From the NCBI GenBank assembly GCA_017540385.1, contig JAFYBD010000012.1, positions 1 to 9,668 on the forward strand: a stretch of 9,668 nucleotides of DNA. The letters run 5' to 3'. Source of the DNA: Lentisphaeria bacterium. Its GTDB lineage: Bacteria > Verrucomicrobiota > Lentisphaeria > Victivallales > UBA1829. Shown here piece after piece: positions 6,233 to 9,668 of the stretch (its first letter is position 1; the number at the start of each line of letters is the position of its first letter). Below the pieces are notes generated by a model. That model saw only the letters and a list, made by a program, of their open reading frames with translations, had not been told where the DNA came from and did not search any database. The position numbers and the translations under genes were made by a program.

Positions 6233-6280
6233 CATCGCGCCCGCGCTTGTTTTAAGCATCGCGCCCGCGCTTGTTTTAAT
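6233..6280. repeat. 24-bp perfect tandem duplication upstream of obg
   Basis: The unit beginning CATCGCGCCCGCGCTTG and ending TTTTAA occurs at 6233-6256 and again at 6257-6280, identical over 23 of 24 bases; the last base differs (G versus T). It lies directly before the obg ribosome-binding site. Each unit pairs a GC-rich half with a TTGTTTTAA half, so the duplication may alter promoter spacing for obg, but no clear -35/-10 pair is visible. Confidence 0.85.
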
Positions 6281-6302
6281 ATGATTACCCAGGAGCCAGC
6301 TC

Positions 6303-7337
6303 ATGTTTGTCGATCGCGCTGAAATCACCGTGAAGGCCGGAAACGGCGGCAACGGCTGCTGCAGCTTCCGCCGCGAAGCGTTCGTGCCGAAGGGCGGACC
6401 CAACGGCGGCGACGGCGGCGACGGCGGCGACATCGTGTTCGTCGCGTCCACGGGCGAACTCACGCTCTCCGATTTCGTCTTCAACCGCCATTTCTCCGCC
6501 GAGAACGGCGGCGACGGCCGCAGCAAGGACATGCACGGACGCCGCGGCCAGAACCTCGTCATCAAGGTCCCCCTCGGGACCATCATCCGCAACAAGGAGA
6601 CCGGCGACGTGCTCGCCGACATCGACGAGGCGAACGCCGAAGTCGTGATCGCCAAGGGCGGACGCGGAGGACGCGGCAATGCGCGTTTCGCCACGCCGTC
6701 CAACCGCGCCCCGCGCGAACACGAGCCCGGCGAAGTCACCGAGCCGCTGGAGCTGGGGCTGGAACTGAAGCTCATCGCGGACGTCGCCCTGGTCGGCTAC
6801 CCGAACGCCGGCAAATCGACGTTCCTCAGCCGCATCTCCAACGCGCGTCCGAAAGTGGCCGCGTATCCCTTCACCACGCTCCACCCGGTCATCGGCGTCA
6901 TGGAGTACCCGGATTTCCGCAAGGTCACCGTCGCGGACATCCCCGGCCTCATCGACGGCGCCCACCTCAACAAGGGCCTCGGGCACTATTTCCTGCGTCA
7001 CATCGAGCGCACCAAGCTCCTGATCTACCTGGTCGACCTCGGGGGCGTGGACGGACGCGACCCGAACGACGACGTCCGCGTGCTGAAAAACGAGCTCGAC
7101 GCCTACATGGAGGGCCTCAGCAGCCGCGCAAAGATCGTGCTCGCGAACAAGACCGACCTCGTGGAGAACCAGGACGTCGTCGACGACTTCATCCTGAACG
7201 CCGAGGACGGCCTCGAGGTCATCCCCATCAGCGCCATGAACGACGCCTCCTTCGACCAGGTCAAACAGCGCATCCGCGAGCTGCTCGACGAAATCGCCGC
7301 ACAGCAGCAGGCCGAGGAATGGAAGAGGTCCCTGTAA
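6303..7337 (+). CDS. obg: Obg/CgtA family GTPase
   Basis: This essential GTPase associates with the 50S subunit, supports its late assembly and links growth to guanine nucleotide levels. The 344-residue protein starts with the Gly-rich Obg fold (about 1-158), including KAGNGGNG.CSFRREAFVPKGGP and the repeated GGDGG turns. The G domain follows: G1 GYPNAGKST at 165-173, G2 TT at 191-192, G3 DIPG at 212-215, G4 NKTD at 282-285 and G5 SA at 310-311. There is no C-terminal OCT domain, which many Obg proteins also lack. The start is supported by AGGAG at 6291-6295, 7 bases upstream. The stop overlaps the next start as TAATG, so translation of the SDR gene is probably coupled to it. A 24-bp tandem duplication sits just upstream. 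Confidence 0.97.
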   Translation: MFVDRAEITVKAGNGGNGCCSFRREAFVPKGGPNGGDGGDGGDIVFVASTGELTLSDFVFNRHFSAENGGDGRSKDMHGRRGQNLVIKVPLGTIIRNKETGDVLADIDEANAEVVIAKGGRGGRGNARFATPSNRAPREHEPGEVTEPLELGLELKLIADVALVGYPNAGKSTFLSRISNARPKVAAYPFTTLHPVIGVMEYPDFRKVTVADIPGLIDGAHLNKGLGHYFLRHIERTKLLIYLVDLGGVDGRDPNDDVRVLKNELDAYMEGLSSRAKIVLANKTDLVENQDVVDDFILNAEDGLEVIPISAMNDASFDQVKQRIRELLDEIAAQQQAEEWKRSL

Positions 7338-8059
7338 TGACCGACCTCGGGGGCAAACGCGTTCTGGTCACCGGCGCTTCCCAGCGGCTCGGCGCGGTCC
7401 TCGCACAGGCGTTCGCCGCACGCGGAGCCGCCGTCGTCGTCCATTGTTTCCGTTCGCGCGAAGAAGCCGACGCCCTCGCGTCCTCGCTGCCCCCCTGCCC
7501 CGCGCCCGGACACGAAGTCGTCTCCTGCGACCTCGCCGATCCCGATTCCGTGCGGCGTTTCCCCTCGGTCGTCGGCCCCGTCGACGTGCTCGTGAACAAC
7601 GCCGCCATGTGGATTCGCGGCGACGCTCCGCAGTCCGAACTCGACCGGCAGGAATCCGTGAACCACCTCGCGCCATGCGCGCTCATTCGCGGTTTCGCGG
7701 CCATCCGCCCCGCCGGACGCGATTTCGCCGCCGTGAACATCCTGGACGCCGCCGCCATCTCCGGCGCCGATCCGTCCCCCTACGCCGCATCGAAACGCGC
7801 CCTCCTCCGCGACACGTTCGAACTCGCCAGGGAGCTCGCGCCCGAGATCCGCGTAAACGCCGTCGCGCCCGGCCCAGTCTTCCCCCCGTGCGAGCTCGGC
7901 GACGCCGGGATGAAGCGCATCCCCGGCACGCTCCCCCTGAAACGACCCGTGTCGCCCGCCGACGTCGCGGACGCCGTCGTCCTTCTCGCCTCGTCCCGGT
8001 CCGTCACAGGCTCCGTGCTCGCCGTCGACTGCGGACAATCCATGCTTCAGCAACCATGA
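7337..8059 (+). CDS. SDR oxidoreductase resembling pteridine/dihydromonapterin reductases
   Basis: This 240-residue protein is a Rossmann-fold NAD(P)H-dependent short-chain dehydrogenase/reductase. The cofactor loop TGASQRLG (12-19) has Arg-Leu-Gly where classical SDRs have Gly-Ile-Gly, a hallmark of the PTR1/FolM group. NNAA lies at 87-90 and the structural Asn at 109. The catalytic pair is Tyr149 and Lys153 (YAASK). The usual catalytic Ser is replaced by Asp137 (NILDAAA), again as in pteridine reductases, and the end TGSVLAVDCG fits too. The inferred role is NADPH reduction of a pterin or dihydropterin; other SDR substrates cannot be excluded. An upstream in-frame ATG at 7319 lies inside obg. 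The start at 7337 is preferred because it aligns with the family and has GAAGAGG 8 bases upstream. It overlaps obg by one base and meets the next gene at ATGA. Confidence 0.85.
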   Translation: MTDLGGKRVLVTGASQRLGAVLAQAFAARGAAVVVHCFRSREEADALASSLPPCPAPGHEVVSCDLADPDSVRRFPSVVGPVDVLVNNAAMWIRGDAPQSELDRQESVNHLAPCALIRGFAAIRPAGRDFAAVNILDAAAISGADPSPYAASKRALLRDTFELARELAPEIRVNAVAPGPVFPPCELGDAGMKRIPGTLPLKRPVSPADVADAVVLLASSRSVTGSVLAVDCGQSMLQQP

Positions 8060-8070
8060 AAGGCCTCCCC

Positions 8071-9078
8071 ATGAAACACCTCGTCGTCCACCTGATCTCC
8101 CTTATCCTCCTGATCGTACTCTTCCTGGCGCTCCTCGACGAGATCGGCAGCAGGAACGACACCTGCAACACGCTGAAGCTCGCCTCCGCCAAGATCGACG
8201 AGCTCATGGCCGAAAACGCGCAAAACGCCGCGGACCTCGCCAAATCCAAAGCGACCGTCGCCGACCTCGAGGGCAAGCTCGCGCTGCTCGAGGAGTCCAT
8301 TTCCGAGATGGAACACCGCTTCCAGATCGTTTCCGCCCGCGACGTGAAGATGCTCGGGCTCGCGTTCGAGCAGACCCCGCGCACGCAGGCCGACGCCGCC
8401 ATGTCGATGAACCTGGCCGACTCGCAGAAGAATTCTTCGCCCGCGGAGTTCAAGGACGCCGCGGAGAAGGCCCTCGCGCCGCTCATCGCGGCCTCGCACG
8501 AACTCGTCCTCGACCCCGACACAGGCTACGTCGTGGAACCCGTCGCCGCCATCGTCGAGACCGCCGCGAAGAGCGCGAACCTCGCCGCCTCGACCGCGAT
8601 CTTCTGGGACGTCACGCGCAAGGAAATCCGGTCCGAGGTCACGATCTCCGACCCGGCCAAGAAGGCGAAGGACGCCGTCGTCTCCATCGGCGGCAATCCG
8701 AGGCTCTTCCGCGACTCCACGTTCCAGCTCTCCCCGAAGACCACGATCTTCCCGTTCACCGATATCTCGCTGCTCTCCCGCAGCACGGTCGACCTGCTGA
8801 CACGTCCCGCATCGATCCCGGTCGGCGGGCTCTACGTCCATTATTTCCGCGTGTACAGCAAGGGCCCGTGGGTGCTCGAGTACATCTTCCCCGAGAATCT
8901 CGAGCCGGAGTCCGTGAACATGAACCTGCTCCCGCTCACCCCCGGCTCCTCCATCTCCTCCTCCGTCTCCGGCCGTACGTTCACGTTCCACATCGCGGTC
9001 GAGAACAAGGAGGCGGCGTTCCTCGTGATCGCCGACAAGGCGTTCTTCCCGGACAAGGCCTCCATCCGCCTGAAATGA
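8071..9078 (+). CDS. Membrane-anchored coiled-coil protein of unknown function
   Basis: I do not recognise this 335-residue protein. It starts with a short basic n-region and a strongly hydrophobic segment (about residues 3-22, VVHLISLILLIVLFLALL), probably an uncleaved signal anchor. Residues 33-86 are Ala/Leu/Lys/Glu-rich with heptad character and likely form a coiled coil. An Ala-rich helical stretch follows, then a C-terminal part (about 195-335) rich in Val, Thr, Ser and Phe that looks beta-rich. Most of the protein should face the periplasm. The start is uncertain. ATG 8056 overlaps the SDR stop as ATGA and adds MKGLP but has no Shine-Dalgarno, whereas ATG 8071 has AAAGG 7 bases upstream and was chosen. 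It is the last gene of the obg operon, followed by a terminator. It may have an envelope role unrelated to its neighbours. Confidence 0.8.
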   Translation: MKHLVVHLISLILLIVLFLALLDEIGSRNDTCNTLKLASAKIDELMAENAQNAADLAKSKATVADLEGKLALLEESISEMEHRFQIVSARDVKMLGLAFEQTPRTQADAAMSMNLADSQKNSSPAEFKDAAEKALAPLIAASHELVLDPDTGYVVEPVAAIVETAAKSANLAASTAIFWDVTRKEIRSEVTISDPAKKAKDAVVSIGGNPRLFRDSTFQLSPKTTIFPFTDISLLSRSTVDLLTRPASIPVGGLYVHYFRVYSKGPWVLEYIFPENLEPESVNMNLLPLTPGSSISSSVSGRTFTFHIAVENKEAAFLVIADKAFFPDKASIRLK

Positions 9079-9144
9079 CCGGCCTCTGCCGCCCCCCTTC
9101 TCGTCCGCTTCGCAAAGACTGAACACGAAAAAGCAATCACTCCC

Positions 9145-9186
9145 GGCCCTCGGAATCCATCGCGATCCCGGGGGCTTCTTGTTTTC
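9145..9186 (+). terminator. Rho-independent terminator of the obg operon
   Basis: GGCCCTCGG (9145-9153) pairs with CCGGGGGCT (9168-9176), nine pairs including two G-T wobbles. Three further pairs (ATC/GAT) extend the stem beyond a mismatch. TTCTTGTTTTC follows. It lies 66 bases after the coiled-coil gene and separates it from the AIDA-repeat gene downstream. Confidence 0.7.
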
Positions 9187-9251
9187 TCCGTTTCACTTTT
9201 TGCGTGTTAAATCGCAGTTTGTTTTTTTTAGAGTAGTTTTTAGTTTTTTGT

Positions 9252-9280
9252 TTGAAAACGGGAAATTCAGATGCTATAGT
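9252..9280 (+). promoter_or_regulatory. Candidate promoter of the second AIDA-repeat gene
   Basis: TTGAAA (9252-9257) and TATAGT (9275-9280) are separated by 17 bases. Just upstream is a T-rich stretch (9223-9252) that could be an UP element. Both hexamers are identical to those before the first AIDA-repeat gene. The predicted start near 9287 gives a leader of about 47 bases. Confidence 0.65.
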
Positions 9281-9333
9281 ACCGGCGATATTCTATTTTT
9301 CACCCGCACGCAACACACACCAGGAGCATCATC

Positions 9334-9668
9334 ATGGCTGACATCACCATCTCCGCAGGAGTCTCATCGTCCGGTATCAACGTCAACGTCGGCGACAACC
9401 TCATCATCATGTCCGGCGGTACGGCTACGAACACTACGGAAGCAGGCGGTGCAGTGAACATCACCGATGGCGGTTACGCCGACTTCGTCGCGAACACGAT
9501 CATCGGTCTGACGGTTAACAACGCTGTGATGACGGTTCACAAGAACACTGTGGCGAACGAGAACTTGTTCGGCCACAACGGCTACCTGAAGGTTTACGAC
9601 GGAGGCATTGCGAGCGGGAACGTGCTGAACGCCGGCTATATCGGCGTTGAAGTGCACTCCGGGGCAAA
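9334..9668 (+). CDS. N-terminal part of a second AIDA-repeat protein
   Basis: The frame is open from ATG 9334 to the window end, giving 111 complete codons without a stop. AGGAG at 9322-9326, 7 bases upstream, supports the start. The protein begins MADITISAGVSSSGINVNVG and continues with AIDA-type repeats: LIIMSGGTATNTTEAGGA, VNITDGGYAD and later YLKVYDGGIASGNVLNAG. As in the first AIDA protein, the N-terminus has no signal peptide or hydrophobic segment and goes straight into repeats. The extracellular beta-helix role is inferred from the repeat family. The C-terminus is unseen, so the presence of FG-GAP-like motifs cannot be judged. Together with the shared promoter this suggests both belong to one family, here flanking the rpmA and obg-operon block. 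Confidence 0.88.
   Translation, partial: MADITISAGVSSSGINVNVGDNLIIMSGGTATNTTEAGGAVNITDGGYADFVANTIIGLTVNNAVMTVHKNTVANENLFGHNGYLKVYDGGIASGNVLNAGYIGVEVHSGA

Noticed and set aside
6280..6285. TATGAT as a -10 box for obg
   Set aside because: No -35 box is found at proper spacing, and the implied start would overlap the ribosome-binding site.

Overview
The window looks like a chromosome segment from a GC-rich, Gram-negative bacterium of the Planctomycetota-Verrucomicrobiota-Chlamydiota group, most likely a gut member of Lentisphaerota (Victivallis-like). This is inference. It rests on the pairing of ordinary high-GC housekeeping genes with large Gly/Ser-rich AIDA-type repeat proteins that end in FG-GAP-like calcium motifs and have no autotransporter barrel, a gene class I associate with that group. 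No rRNA, tRNA, CRISPR array, transposase or phage gene was found.

Layout. Positions 1-63 hold the first 21 codons of a probable minus-strand gene, divergent from guaA. After a 270-base intergenic region with a good promoter comes guaA (GMP synthase, 334-1878). A 551-base gap follows. Its first half is an array of 22-base mini-hairpin units with GCGNAGC-type tips plus a 33-bp direct repeat. Its second half holds a strong terminator, a promoter and a small operator-like palindrome. Next is a 1072-residue AIDA-repeat/FG-GAP surface or secreted protein (2430-5648), followed by a TATAGG-type intergenic hairpin. Then come a stand-alone rpmA (ribosomal protein L27) with its own promoter and two terminators, and a tight three-gene operon: obg (GTPase), a pteridine-reductase-like SDR, and a membrane-anchored coiled-coil protein of unknown function. 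That operon ends at a terminator. The last 335 bases are the start of a second AIDA-repeat protein, open at the window edge.

How it fits together. guaA, rpmA and obg are core functions (purine synthesis, ribosome, ribosome-assembly GTPase). The two AIDA-type genes are inserted between core blocks, and each has its own promoter. Those two promoters are strikingly alike (TTGAAA, 16-17 bp, TATAGT), which suggests a co-regulated family of repeat proteins across the genome. The first AIDA gene changes base composition part-way, close to a recent 51-bp in-frame duplication, which suggests growth or recombination between family members. The signals most worth following are the mini-hairpin array and the AIDA family with its shared promoter and unexplained export route.
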